Shown here: positions 11,201 to 21,429 of the stretch, piece after piece
How positions within the stretch are numbered: position 1 is the stretch's first letter
Layout of the letters: each line of letters begins with the position of its first letter
DNA from: Trichobilharzia szidati
Taxonomy: Eukaryota > Platyhelminthes > Trematoda > Strigeidida > Schistosomatidae
Length of the DNA: 64,000 nt
NCBI GenBank assembly: GCA_944472155.2
Contig: OX235279.1
Coordinates: forward strand, 116,428,110-116,492,109
Direction of reading: 5' to 3'
Translations under genes and position numbers: made by a program
Notes under the pieces: model-generated
Seen by the model: the letters and a program-made list of their open reading frames with translations, nothing else
Told to the model about the DNA's origin: nothing
The model's database searches: none

Positions 11201-14200
11201 AGTTAAGAAAGTATACAATTTTACAACGTCACGCAATCTTCGGTTCTGTTTTAAAAATAATTTAATTTGTTTCATCTGAACGTTAATCACCCTACTCCTG
11301 TTCTGCTGTTTTGTAAAACATATTTTCTGTAGTTACGTAACCTACCGATTATATTGTTATACTCTTTCTAGTTAAACTTTGTTTCTATCGAAAACTTTGA
11401 ATGGTATTTTAAATATCGTTGGACTAATTATCCTATAAATAGTCAATCCTTTCACCGCTAATTTAACAACTTACATCATTCGGAGCTTATGCTACCCTTA
11501 GTTCCCGTAAATTACTCCTTGTCATCGCCAAAAAGGTATGCTCAAATCTTTCTACTATTTAGATTGTAACAAGTTGAGAAAAAAATCCTCGAAGTAGTAA
11601 AAGATGGGATCGTATTATCCTGGTACATGTGTTGCTCTTGCTTTATTCAATTTTACCAATGGGAAGAATTGTATGAAGCTTTTAAAAGCCTTTCTAATTA
11701 ATCCGACTGAGATATCAGTTCTACAGGAATGAATAAATATGGCTGGTTGGTTTTAGATATCTCGGGTTCAGTTAGCTTTAAATTATTTAGCTCGTAAGAA
11801 GTTTGAATTAATAAACAATGTCGCTTCACTCAATTCTTAAATCTTGTAGTGCCCCTTAGAAATCAAACAATAAAACAGAGTAAGTAAACTGAGAATGAAT
11901 ATACAAACACAATATCCGTGAAGTCGGCTTTATTCACTACAGTAATTCTTATCCTCACCTGTATTACACCGCCTCCAATTCCACTGCTGTGCAAAAACAT
12001 TTCTGGTAGAACTAAAAGTTTTCCAATCCAGTCACACATCACAATTTCTAGTTCAGTAATTGCAGGACTTGCAGCCTGTTGAAAAGAAAAACAAGGCGAA
12101 AATAAACTCTAAATTAAAATAGTAATCAATATACGTGTGTGTGTTTCACCACTTTTCTGTCTGCACTGTCCCTTTATTAAATCACTTTTGTGGTATCTGA
12201 AAGATGCCTATCGAATTCTACCCTTCAATGTTTAGTGAAAATGCTTTTAAAACCTGAAGAATGCTAAAAAGTTGTCGCGCATCATTACAACAGGAACAGA
12301 ATGGGAATTGGGGAAAAATATTTATCCTAAAAATATCATGTAGAATGTTGATATTATTAGACCAGATTATTAATTATTATTTATTTATTTTATTCCTTTG
12401 CATTCTGAGTGGAACATAGGGCTTGAAGTTTCAGTAGCAGCGGTGTTCATACGGGTATGGGGTTGCTAACCTCACTCCCAACCTTCCCGCTTTGTAGGCT
12501 AACAACCGATTAGGGGAGGTAAAGGAATATGCCAGCTGGGATTTGAAGCCCGGACTATGTGCATGGCTAAAGAGCACTCTGTCGCTGAACCAGCGACGCA
12601 CAGACCAGGTTATAAAAGAAAACGAATATTATGAAAAATACCTATGTATCTCAGAAGAAATGTCTCAGGAAAGGTAAAATCCAGTGGAGATATCGCTGTA
12701 GATACTGATCAAAATATTTTAGTCTATTGATTGACCCACCTTTTGTGTCATTTTGTGATTCTTCACTGTATGAAGAGCTCCATTAGTGCTTGTTTACGAG
12801 TTTACTTGCCCAGCTGAAGCTTTTTACATTTCCCTAATCATGCGTCCACATTTCAAGCACTCTCGTGAAGATTAGCCAACTCAGTTGATGACATGGTAGC
12901 AGTAACTCTATGGTACAACATATAACTTGAAACATCTTTCAAGAGATCATACAAAGTGAGTTTACACTACTCCTAATAAACGAGGATATGACATTTATGG
13001 ACAGCTGAATCGTTCGTACTCTTTAGCCTCAAACATTAACTTTTCATTTAAAAAGAAGGAGAAAGAAGACTTCGAAAGTCTATTCTAAAATTTCAGTTTT
13101 TCCCCAGCTCACTACAAACTTATTACTCAATTCGTTTTCAATGACTGTTCAACATTATTAAAGTTTCGAAGCTGCCTACTTCGTATGCTAGACAATAAGA
13201 TTTCACTTCCTTTTCATATATTTCTATTAACTCTGTCCTTTAACCAGAAATCCATTTGAAATATTATTTACCTTAACCTAGATATTGAAGAAGTGCGTCG
13301 GTGGCATAGCGATTAGGACGCTCGCCGACCATGCACATGGTCCGTGGTTCGATCCCCGGCCGACGCACTCCTTTACCTCGCTAAGCCAGAAATAATGCTG
13401 GTGAAGAAGAAAGGTTAGGCATGAGGCTAGCAACCCCATCCTGTAAAATAAACACTGCTACAGAAACTTCAAGCCACTAGCTTGAAGCCCTATGTTCCAC
13501 TGGGGAAAGTGAAGGAATAAAAAAAAGATATTTAAGGATGTACAACTGTAAAAAATAGGTGTGTTTGCAAGATGACTATCTTCTTCGAAATCCTCTTTCT
13601 GCTTATTCGACAACTAAATGGAGACGGGGTAGGTACTCATTAAGTCAGTGTGCCATAGATGCACTGACAGTGTAAAGCTTCAGACCTTGAATGTGCATTC
13701 ATAAAAAGAATATTTACAGCTGATCTCTTCTTTGTCTTTGTAAGTTTACGCTACGCTTTTTCTTCCAGACTATATGCCACGTTAACGAAAACCCTTAAAA
13801 TTATCTTCGAACATATGCCTATTCATCCTGATCTTAGACTTAAAATCTAATTGGAACATAGATTCAACCATTTTTTCACATTCTCACCTAAGAGATTTAA
13901 TAAGTTTAAAATATTATTAGTAGTAGTCGCCGTCCTTCTTAAATTCCGTTTGATTTAATAATGATATTTCATTATATGAAATATTCTCTATTTTTTTATT
14001 TCTTTACGTTCCCAATGGAATATAGGACTTCAAGCTAGAGGCTTGAAGTTTCGGTAGCAGTGGTGTTTATTTTTACAGGATGGAGTTGTTAGCCTCATGC
14101 TCAGCCCAACTTTCCCTCTTTATCAGTTTTCTTACTGGCTTAGCAAGATAAAGCAGTGCGTCGGACAGGGATCGAACACCGGATCACATGCGTGGTTCGC

Positions 14201-17200
14201 GAGTATTCTACCGCTGTGCCACCGATACACATTGTTTGAACTACTTTAACTTGACGTTTATTTTAATGTGCATTTTGTCCCATATGTTAGACTATGTGAA
14301 CCGCAGAAACTACATCATTTTTAATCTGATTGGGATGAGTTCCCTACTCACGTCAACTCCAACTGCATTTACCAATTCACGTGCACCTGCGGTAGCAAGT
14401 ACATAGGAAGGACTGAGAGGACAGCATCTACTAGATTTTCCGAGCACATTCCTAAGAGTCTCCGTACAAAAGGAAGAAAAGTGTTAACAAGTGCAATCGC
14501 CAGACATCTAATTGACACAGGACACACAGTAGAAATCAGCCAAGCCTTCAAAATAATCAATACACAAAGAAACCCACGGCTACTTCGCTTCGCAGAAACC
14601 GTTGCTATCAAGAGATTTCGACCAGACCTTTGTATACAGAAAAATAGTGTGATTAATCTTTCACTACCTTGGTAACCCTAACTCTATTTTATTTTATTTT
14701 TGTTTTGCCTTTCTGTCAGTATGCCTGTGTGTTTGTCTTGTTACGTAACATTCTATTCAATTTTGACCTTCAAGTTTCTAAATCTACTTAATTGTAGGTG
14801 TGTTTAAGTTATAAATGTTACTTCACTATTCACCCCCACCCTCTTAAACTCTCCACCACAAGATGTGTAAATTTACTTTGTTCTCTGATTGGGATTTAAT
14901 TTACAGTTCAATGTTAGTTTTAAAACTGAGTCAATAAGTCTACTTGTGGTGAATAATACCTCCATTCATGATCAGTTGCCATTGAACGAATTCCCCCTGA
15001 AATTTATTCATATAATCTCCGCTTTAAAGCGTTTAATAGGTCTTACTGATGGAATCTGAGATAGGTCTTCTTGTTTGATTTACTGTTTTACAGATGAGTA
15101 TTACTCATTGGTGTTTAACAGACAACTGAAGAGTAGTCTACGATAGCCGAATACTAACAGATATGCAAATGAGTCTGAAATTTTAGTGATTCCAAATGAA
15201 TTCGTTTTAAGATTAGATCCTTAGCTTCTTCTTAAAAAACATTTTCCACAAAAGGCATGCCTATACGATCAAGTAACCATATGTTTACAAATTCTAAAAT
15301 AGGATTGCCTTACCCATGAAAATCCATTGCAACCTAGTGCTGTGGACAACATATCAGCCATGATCGATGGCATTGAATTAGCTGCAGGGAAATATGCATG
15401 AAATCGAGGATGCTGCCAGTGACTTAGCTTGAATCAAGAAAAACAAAGAAAAAGATAAATAGTTAAGTCATGAAATCATATTCAGTTGTAAGCTAACATT
15501 AAAATTTACATTAAATGTAAGCAAATTCAGTCAAGAATGTGTTGTTTGTCCTCATACTTCGTGTTTATAGGGCGAAACTTTCCGTCAGGACCCCTTTGGA
15601 CGACTGCTGCAAAATTAGCCGTGCAGAATAAGTAAAGGTATAACTCAAATTCCAAATTCAGCAAAATTTAGGCGCACAACAGACCAAAAAGCTAGGAAAT
15701 AAAATACAAGCAAAAAGTTAGAGTTAAACCAGTTATCTGGCTACTCTCCACCTCTTATGTGCGAGGAAAAATTTGCTTAGTATGCACTTTTATATTTTCT
15801 AGAAGATTTAAATATATTATCTGTGCAATTTTTTTCTGTTCTACCAAAGACAGAAATACCGACTGCATAGATCATTCAATTGAGCAAAATCTGGTCCATT
15901 TGTGGTGGTGTGATACAGACAATGTGTTCCAACGGAATATTATTCTCAAATATTCCCACAGTTCAATACTACAGTGGCAACAAACAGAATGGTCAAAGAG
16001 ATATATCGTATTGTATTCTATTGCTAATGCCGTATTGAACTGTGAGAATATGTGAAAATAATATTCCATTGGAACACATTGTCTGTATCACACCTCCACA
16101 CATTTAGATATTCCTAAGTAAGAAGGACATAAATATTAGCCATCTTACTTAAGTGATTGGACAACATAATTTATTGAGGCATTTTTTTTGCCTTATTACT
16201 GAACCATTATCTTCTTTTGAGTCTGTAAAAAACAGAACTTTCTATTATTATGCTAATTGTATCTCCAACTGAAATTGTTATCATGATATTAGATACTTAA
16301 AGCTTCCTACAAGCTTTAAGCACTTTTCTAATTTAGTAAAATACAGACAGTTTGCTTTCTATACCTATCCGTTTTTTAATATTAGCTCATGAAGTTGGTG
16401 TAGAATAAATTTACCTGAATTCTATCTAGGTTATAACTAGAGCATGTTGACAAAATACTGTAAATTTAGTTATTCACCGAATCAGAATTCAGGAAGAAAT
16501 CTTATTACTTGAATAATACTGAATTCATCTACTTTTCAAGGCAAAAATGATTTGATAGATAAAGATTGGTGAAGCTTTGTCAAAGGTTAACATTATTCTT
16601 ACAATCGTGTCATTAAAAAGAAATTTAATGTATTGTATGATATCTCATTATGGAGATATTTGATATGATTGGGCTAGGAAGTGTGAGAGGAGCAATAATT
16701 TATACTGTCACTATGTATATAAAAAGAATTTCTCAGCACTTACACATTCACAACACAAAGCTTGGATCAACAATAAACATTTGCTACTGACAGTGCTTAA
16801 AAGTGACCAGTATTTGTAACGTAAAGTATATGCTGCTTAAGAAAATTTCATTGTCGGAATAGCATTCATTTCAAAATATGAATCAATTGCCCTGTTGCAA
16901 CATCAGTCTGTTTTACGTTGTCTTAAAGAGTGAATTAGGTTAATATGCAGAGAAATTTCTGGTACAGTAATGTAAAGTATTCGATTTTAGAAAATTACCG
17001 CAAACACATTTCAGAGAGTGTAACTAAATTTTTCGACTGAGAATATCTCATCACTAAAGTATTCATCTTTATGAAGGTCTATATAATATGTATTGTAAAT
17101 TATTTGGAGTATTTGTCTCTAATTTTTGTCGATTCATTATCAGTCCTGCAGTTTACTTCATAATCTCGAGACGAAGGTTGCCTTACTTTTAGGAAACAAA

Positions 17201-17620
17201 TGCAATGACGAATGAACTTTGAACTTCCCTGAGATACTTTAACACAGAACTATGTGAGTACTGTTAAACGTTAAGCTAGTGAGGGTGAAAAGTTCAAAAC
17301 AAATTCATCTTATGGCATACCAATCATTCGAAATTATTTAAATGGTAGAAATGTTTGAGTAACTCAAGTGAAGTGAAGTCAGTGAGGTAAATTCATAATG
17401 AGTATTTACGATAACTTACCCCAGGTAAAATATACTTTTCAATATCGTCAAATATATCAGCCCATAGTTCTGGTTGTTCAGGTGGTCGATCTGGCAATAG
17501 GTGTCTTAAATAACCCGGTTCTACATTTGGTACGACGGAATATTTATGAATATTTTGTAGATAGTGTGTTATAAAATCAATCATTTGTCTACCCCAGTAT
17601 GTAAAGTCATGAGAATCCAT
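5294..17620 (-). CDS. Aromatic-L-amino-acid/histidine decarboxylase family protein, N-terminal half (5 exons)
   Basis: Group II PLP-dependent decarboxylase, the family that makes biogenic amines (dopamine, serotonin, tyramine or histamine) in the cytosol of neurons. Exons in order: 17420-17620, 15314-15427, 11959-12075, 7032-7178, 5294-5404, all with GT/AG borders and all phase 0 (67, 38, 39, 49 and 37 codons, 230 in total). The sequence follows the family closely: [17 protein letters not shown], then [20 protein letters not shown], then [17 protein letters not shown], then [14 protein letters not shown], then [10 protein letters not shown]. The start at 17620 sits just after an acceptor (ctctttcag at about 17640), so a 5' UTR intron or trans-splice is likely. 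The PLP-lysine half is absent and presumably lies left of the window. Introns of 1.6 to 4.8 kb hold an intact PLE ORF and several SINEs. The substrate cannot be decided from this half, hence no symbol. Confidence 0.88.
5690..5775 (+). repeat. tRNA-like sequence, probable SINE head remnant
   Basis: An A-box-like 'ggctcagcggtaacg' and a good B box 'cgggttcaaatcc' are spaced as in a tRNA gene. The acceptor stem does not close and the sequence runs into an AT-rich body. It lies in an intron of the decarboxylase gene. Best read as a worn tRNA-derived SINE head. Confidence 0.35.
7754..8167. repeat. Two-unit diverged tandem repeat beside a PLE 3' end
   Basis: Unit A (7754-7938) and unit B (7939-8167) start with the same 'acaattg.ttaaggtta' and share blocks such as 'gagttttactcaggatgc' and 'cacatagaaacaaagtag'. 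Unit B carries an extra block of about 45 bp in the middle. The repeat lies directly downstream (in element sense) of the PLE stop codon at 8249, so it is probably part of the element's 3' untranslated region. Confidence 0.65.
8249..10369 (-). CDS. Penelope-like element protein, reverse transcriptase plus GIY-YIG endonuclease
   Basis: A single uninterrupted frame of 706 codons. Residues about 180-480 form a PLE-type reverse transcriptase: [58 protein letters not shown] and the catalytic RYVDDIFI near residue 395. Residues about 595-680 are the GIY-YIG-type endonuclease region with paired cysteines ([17 protein letters not shown]) and the EHYPAWL motif. PLEs copy themselves by target-primed reverse transcription. 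The element lies in the decarboxylase intron between exons 3 and 4 (11959-12075 and 7032-7178), in the same orientation as the gene. No stop or frameshift is visible, so it is young; the first residues may be missing, as upstream sequence stays unclear beyond 10369. It is not accompanied by an inverted partner, unlike the two dimers. Confidence 0.88.
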   Translation of the reverse strand: MVTGFHNELTSVRGNYDQFPCPCNQHHRLISVIEMKPQGKFPDEPTKFVFNYPSVPLTDVQLEVLSLGPKFCDINFNADKLHTQVQFENLISQTHDLSPTSEDELQRFKSTIMDCCHQYLNTKSKVRNHLTKRHREELKQLRDNKDLLITRPDKGAGVVLLNRRDYIEKMNDILSNEDKFSQASNERNKTEQIEKQLTDVLKRMKASQLISGDIYDQIRPTGSVIPRLYGLPKVHKVGLPLRPILDMSGSPYHSIAQWLADILEPVRKQLCTHSLRDTFQFIECIQDTNVSNQIMLSFDIESLFTNVPLTETVCFICRYIDDNHIDIGIPTTYLKELLLRCTLNVQFTFNDTIYRQKDGIAMGSPLGPLLSDCFVASLERGSLKSSIDNLQLYKRYVDDIFIICDNNNDPNLLLKTFNDCHPAIKFTLEMENESKIPFLDVELTRRADGSLRRSIHRKPTWNGQLTSFYSWVPIQQKRNLIKSLASRIRRICSPDVVETELDILREIFIQNGYPIRFIDKNMKPIIRKNETLTAPKKKIYMNLDFKGDLASDILKRRITSSLRRTFFTATLRIVFSSRPLICRSLKDKIPHLAASMCIYQFTCCCGARYIGRSTRILSKRIQEHYPAWLRKGNTGAIRSAIIEHLVSTDHCISTNASFRVIYRVKNNLSKAIRFRLLCIAEALAIHMEKPELCIQKKITQPLLLSW
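10370..11958. other. Decarboxylase intron sequence without recognised features
   Basis: No coding exon, RNA gene or complete repeat was recognised. A short tail-like stretch 'actccctggttttccaatgg' near 11030 resembles the one near 3410 and may be the end of an old SINE copy. The open frame at 11105-11290 has no motif. Confidence 0.45.
12371..12604 (-). repeat. tRNA-derived SINE, type A
   Basis: Read on the minus strand: tRNA-like head (gcgtcgctggttcagcgac... with a degenerate B box near 12545), a body, and a 3' tail 'cccta tgttccactcagaatgc' running into A/T-rich sequence at the left end. Imperfect direct repeats (agaccagattat at about 12359-12370 and agaccaggttat at about 12602-12613) look like a TSD. 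Same family as the copies at 13293 and 13992. Confidence 0.65.
13293..13527 (+). repeat. tRNA-derived SINE, type A, best-preserved copy
   Basis: Starts with a tRNA-like head: A box 'tggcatagcgattagg', B box 'ggttcgatcccc', and ends that pair (gtgcgtcgg with ccgacgcac). The body has 'aggttaggcatgaggctagc' and the tail reads 'gaagccctatgttccactgg', closing with an A run. That tail matches the 3' end of SR2 (see 1-295 and 58195-61418), so SR2 enzyme probably moves it. Imperfect flanking repeats agatattgaaga / agatatttaagg suggest a TSD. The 5' 75 bp could be mistaken for a tRNA gene. Confidence 0.75.
13992..14232 (-). repeat. tRNA-derived SINE, type A
   Basis: Minus-strand copy: head with B-box-like 'gttcgatccctg' near 14170 and A box 'gtggcacagcggtagaat' near 14215, body 'gggctgagcatgaggctaac', tail 'gaagtcctatattccattgg' ending in A-rich sequence at the left. 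It adjoins a PLE fragment on its right side. Confidence 0.65.
14340..14675 (+). pseudogene. PLE GIY-YIG endonuclease fragment
   Basis: A 3' piece of a Penelope-like element. The frame starting near 14360 gives [14 protein letters not shown], then [13 protein letters not shown], and ends [23 protein letters not shown] before the stop at 14673-14675. It is clearly diverged from the copies at 980-1845 and 8249-10369, so it is another subfamily. A frame change occurs near 14400. No reverse transcriptase domain remains. Confidence 0.7.
15902..16099. mobile_element. MITE-like inverted-repeat element
   Basis: Two 68-bp arms (15902-15969 and 16032-16099) are reverse complements with only a few mismatches, separated by a 62-bp centre. 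The outer ends read gtggtggtgtgatacagac and its mirror. A single arm-like copy occurs at about 41308-41393, so the sequence is dispersed. No protein is coded; the open frames across it are by-products of the palindrome. It could be a MITE, or two inverted tails of a retroelement like the PLE dimers here. Confidence 0.6.
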
Positions 17621-17636
17621 TACGCAGTATTTGTTC

Positions 17637-18403
17637 GCTGAAAGAGAGTCAAAAGGCAGTTTTCACTAATGTTTTTAATTATGAGAGTAAAGACAAAAAT
17701 ATAATAATAGTTAATAATAATAATAATGTATGACATAGAAGAAGCATAACATCCATTCCTTCAAAAATTATTTATTACTGGAATTTAGTCATTAATTAGC
17801 AATCCAAGTTGGATATCTGATAGACTGGTAATTAGATTTTGTCACTGACCGACACTCTTTAGGGAACTAAATAATCTACAGTGACTTAACATAAACTGAA
17901 GCGCTTTAAATGTAACAGGATCCCGTGCAAATTCTTATCGTACGATGTAGAAAATACATTTTCATTCTGCAATATACTGCTAATGAATAACAATATGTCT
18001 TTTTCAAGAACCGACATCATTTAGTGAATAAATAAAAATCGAGGAGCCCAGGTATAAACTGTCAGCAATGAAGTCATTATGTTAGAACATCTTACAAGTG
18101 AAACTACATTGTCTCTAGTGTTTCAATAAGCCATTATGAAGGATAATTAAACGATAGGTGTGTAAACACTTAGACATTTACAGTCCCTTTTTTGGATGAT
18201 GCGAAATCTATAACATTTTGATAAGAATAAATAAAATGTAGAGTACGCATATACCTTTTGTAAAATAAAAATCAAATAGTGTTGAACATTGACTTCCTGT
18301 GTCGTATTCAGTTCTGTTTGATGGAAACTGTAATTTACTTGAAGTTATGTTACATTTCATTTAGTGTCTGATATAAAATAATTACAAACAAAACTCCTAT
18401 TAC

Positions 18404-18434
<31 letters not shown>

Positions 18435-19365
18435 ATTATTACTTGCTCCGTCTACTGACAGTTACAGTAGTTTATAAATAGTGAACAGTAAATTATAGTG
18501 TTTTTCTGAGATGCTGCTTTCACATCGTACTAGCTAAAGGCCTACTTTTGAACACATACTACTGGTTATTGTATTTGCCACTTTGTAATATACGTTGTAT
18601 AGCATTCATCCATCTATTTATGATGTCCAGCAGGTTACTTACTTTAGCCCTGCATCTTATACATTTTCCTTGGTATAAAAACCTGAAACCAATAGTATTT
18701 TGCCAAGTTTAGCATGGTTACACTGATGAATGTGATATGACTAATTTATTTGAAATGCGCAATACTGATAATTATGTGTTTCAATTAGAACGTTTTTCTA
18801 CTCCATCTTCTAAACATTAATGTTTACCTTAATAAATCAAAGTAGTAACAGTTAAAATTCATACTTACAAGATTCAGCAGTTTATGAGCTGATAAACCAG
18901 TGAAGTTAAAACCATTATTGTGTAAACCTCAAGTGTACTGAAGAGAAGATATCGCGTTATTTAATTTGAAACAGATTAAATATCAGTCTGATTTATGAAA
19001 ATGTGCATAACTCAAATGGTATTCTAAAAAATGGAAGTAATCCATTCTAGAACCAATCATTTTCAGGTATATTTTGTCTATTTTTAAACATAAATAACTG
19101 CGTGGGTGTAAAATAATATTAAGATGAAGAAAATGTGTTTCAACCTCCTAAAACAATCACTTGTTCCAAACACTCTCTTCTACTTAACTCAGTTGTACTA
19201 AATGTCATAAACAGATAAAGGAAATAATTGTATGAATGTATCTTTTAGAAGTGTTTTTCTTCATTTGAATAGGCCAGTTCACATAATGTAGATTTTCTTA
19301 ATTCCCACAATTAGGAATTTAAACATGATACCCACAATAAAATCATTTTCCTTTTCTGTCTTTCC
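17637..19365. other. Sequence upstream of the decarboxylase, no gene recognised
   Basis: Between the first recognised decarboxylase exon and the RTE remnant at 19370 no exon or RNA gene was recognised. It holds an (ATT)n microsatellite at about 18399-18440. A promoter or 5' UTR exon of the decarboxylase may be here but cannot be pinpointed. Confidence 0.4.
18399..18440. repeat. (ATT)n microsatellite
   Basis: About 42 bp of near-perfect ATT trinucleotide repeat, interrupted once by 'aat'. Could also be the 3' tail of an RTE-type insertion, but no element was recognised beside it. Confidence 0.8.
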
Positions 19366-19369
19366 TTTC

Positions 19370-20367
19370 CTAGGCTCAAAAATACTGCGTAGACTAAGTG
19401 GTGCTCAGGAGGCACAAACACGAGAAAACCAGGCAGGTTTTAGGCCAGGAAGAGGGTGTATTGATCATATCTTCACCCTTCGATAGATTCTGGAAAAAAG
19501 GTGGCATTCCTACCGGCGTCCAACAATCATTATATTTCTTGACCTAAAGGCGGCATTCAATTCTGTCGACTGAGAGGTTCTCTGGCGATGCTTGGCTGTA
19601 AAGGGAATGCCAAGAAAATACATTGCACTGATTAAGGCACTCTACTCGTACTCATGCAGCCAGGTGAAAGCTTACGGCGAGTTGTCATCTGAAGTGGTGA
19701 CAACTAGTGGCGTCCGTCAAGGATGCCCATTATCTCCATTCCTATTCAACTTCATCATAGACGTACTAATGGACTTAACCCTCAGCACGAATACAGAGGG
19801 CTAGTTTCACATATGCCAGTTTACGCCGTCTCTGGCATAGACGTGATATCCGACTATCGACCAAACGGCGCGTGTACTGATCAACAGTCCGCTCCGTCCT
19901 CCTTTATGGCTGTGAGACCTGGCCATTGAGAGCAGAAGACATGAAAAGATTAGCTGTCTTCGATCATAGGTGTCTGCGTTCTATCTCCCGTGTGAAGTGG
20001 TATGATAAGGTGAGCAATATTGACGTTAGGCGTCGAGTGCTAGGTAAGGCGGGGAAATCGGTCGACGAAACTGTGAAATTACATCGACTGAGATGGTTAG
20101 TACATGTGCTACGTATGCCTAGTCATCGCCCTCCTCGACGGGCAATGTCAGCTGATATAGGGTTAGGCTGGAAAAGAGCTAACGGCGGTCAAACGAAAAC
20201 ATGGCACCAGTCAATGAAATCCACAACAGTAAGTCTAAGCCACGTAGGAAGGTGTAGACTGGCTTCCTGGCTGGGGTCCTCGGGACGGTAAAAATCAGTG
20301 GTTGGAAACAATTGGTGACATGGCTCAAAATCGTTCTCAGTGGTGCAGATGCATCCACTCCTTGTGA
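19370..20367 (+). pseudogene. RTE-type reverse transcriptase remnant
   Basis: Decayed plus-strand copy related to the intact element at 28642-32498. It keeps ENQAGFRPGRGCIDHIF, then KALYSYSCSQVKAYGELS, then GVRQGCPLSPFLFNFIIDVL. An internal deletion after about 19800 removes the YADD region. The C-terminal part RAEDMKRLAVFDHRCLRS to the end of the frame near 20290 follows. In-frame stops occur near 19480 and 19570. It is closest in wording to the other old copies at 45252-45618 and 47290-50060. Confidence 0.75.
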
Positions 20368-21054
20368 CTTATGATTTCCAATGAAACTTTTGTTCTCCGT
20401 TATTACTATTCCTTTATCTCACACCTCTGTTTACTGTCTATATTATGCATTTCTCCTACTTTCTTCTCTTGCTTTGTGTGCTACATGGAGTGTGGCGACT
20501 TGAACAGGGGCACATATGTGCAAAGTTCTATGTCGAAAACTGACCGACCGATTTTCCTTTTCATCTAAATAATAAGAATTTATGCGAAATCTACAGTTCC
20601 AATCCGACAGAAACGGGTGAAAATGGTAATCCACAATCGTGACTTCTAGCATCTGAGGTTTGCATTCTAATCTGTGGTTACAATAATCTTACGGGATCAC
20701 TCATGTTACATCGGACTAATCACAATGAACTATTATGTTTTCATGTGGTTAAAATTTATATAAAAAACTAATGTATTTTCTCAAGGATTAGTCGTTTTCT
20801 CTTCTGCAGAGCAGACTTCTTTAAATATGTAATTACTTACTAATGTTCAGTAACTAGAGCTAAGACTTGTTGATCATATACAGTTTGAGTACAGTGCATA
20901 GTATATTTATCATCATTAAGCGTCTTAATTCACTCTATTACACTGAAAAACTTGTGATTTTATTATTCTGCATGCTTTCGCCCACAGTCCAGTAATATTT
21001 TTTTAGTTTTCGATAATGAACGAAGTAATATTCAGTAAAGCGAAGAAAATTAGC

Positions 21055-21190
21055 TCCATATTAGCTAAGTTTATTTGATGTAAGGCAGTAACACAGTAAT
21101 TATAACTGAATAACGTTTCGAACACAATTTGTTGTTCATAATCATATAATTTGTGGTATAACTAATTCTTTTACAGTTACTTAACGTGGT
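21055..21190 (-). repeat. PLE 3' tail fragment
   Basis: The minus strand reads gattatgaacaacaaattg, then tgttcgaaac, matching the 3' tails of the PLE copies at 27103-27210 and 33060-33157. The small hairpin is kept with a compensating change (gaaca/tgttc instead of gagca/tgctc). No coding sequence is attached. Confidence 0.6.
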
Positions 21191-21429
21191 AATCCTTTTC
21201 TGACTAGATTACCGAATGTAGTGTTAATTATTCTTATTTTTGAATCCCTTGTCACTGTTTTTTCAAGTTGCTTTCATTTTTCACATAAACTGAGTTAATA
21301 ATTAAATGCGTGATCAAGTTGTTCAAAATGTATTGCGCAAATACATCACTTTTTTTTCAGATAATCTCCGTCTTCCAATAACACCATGTGAACTTAATAA
21401 AGGGGATAATGATAAACTAGCTCTCTAGT

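Noticed and set aside
13293..13370. A tRNA gene at the SINE head
   Set aside because: A and B boxes and paired ends are present, but the same head recurs in several dispersed copies with SINE bodies, and no consistent anticodon arm is seen.
15759..16069. Two mirror-image open frames as a gene pair
   Set aside because: They arise because the stretch is a palindrome (15902-16099). No family similarity.
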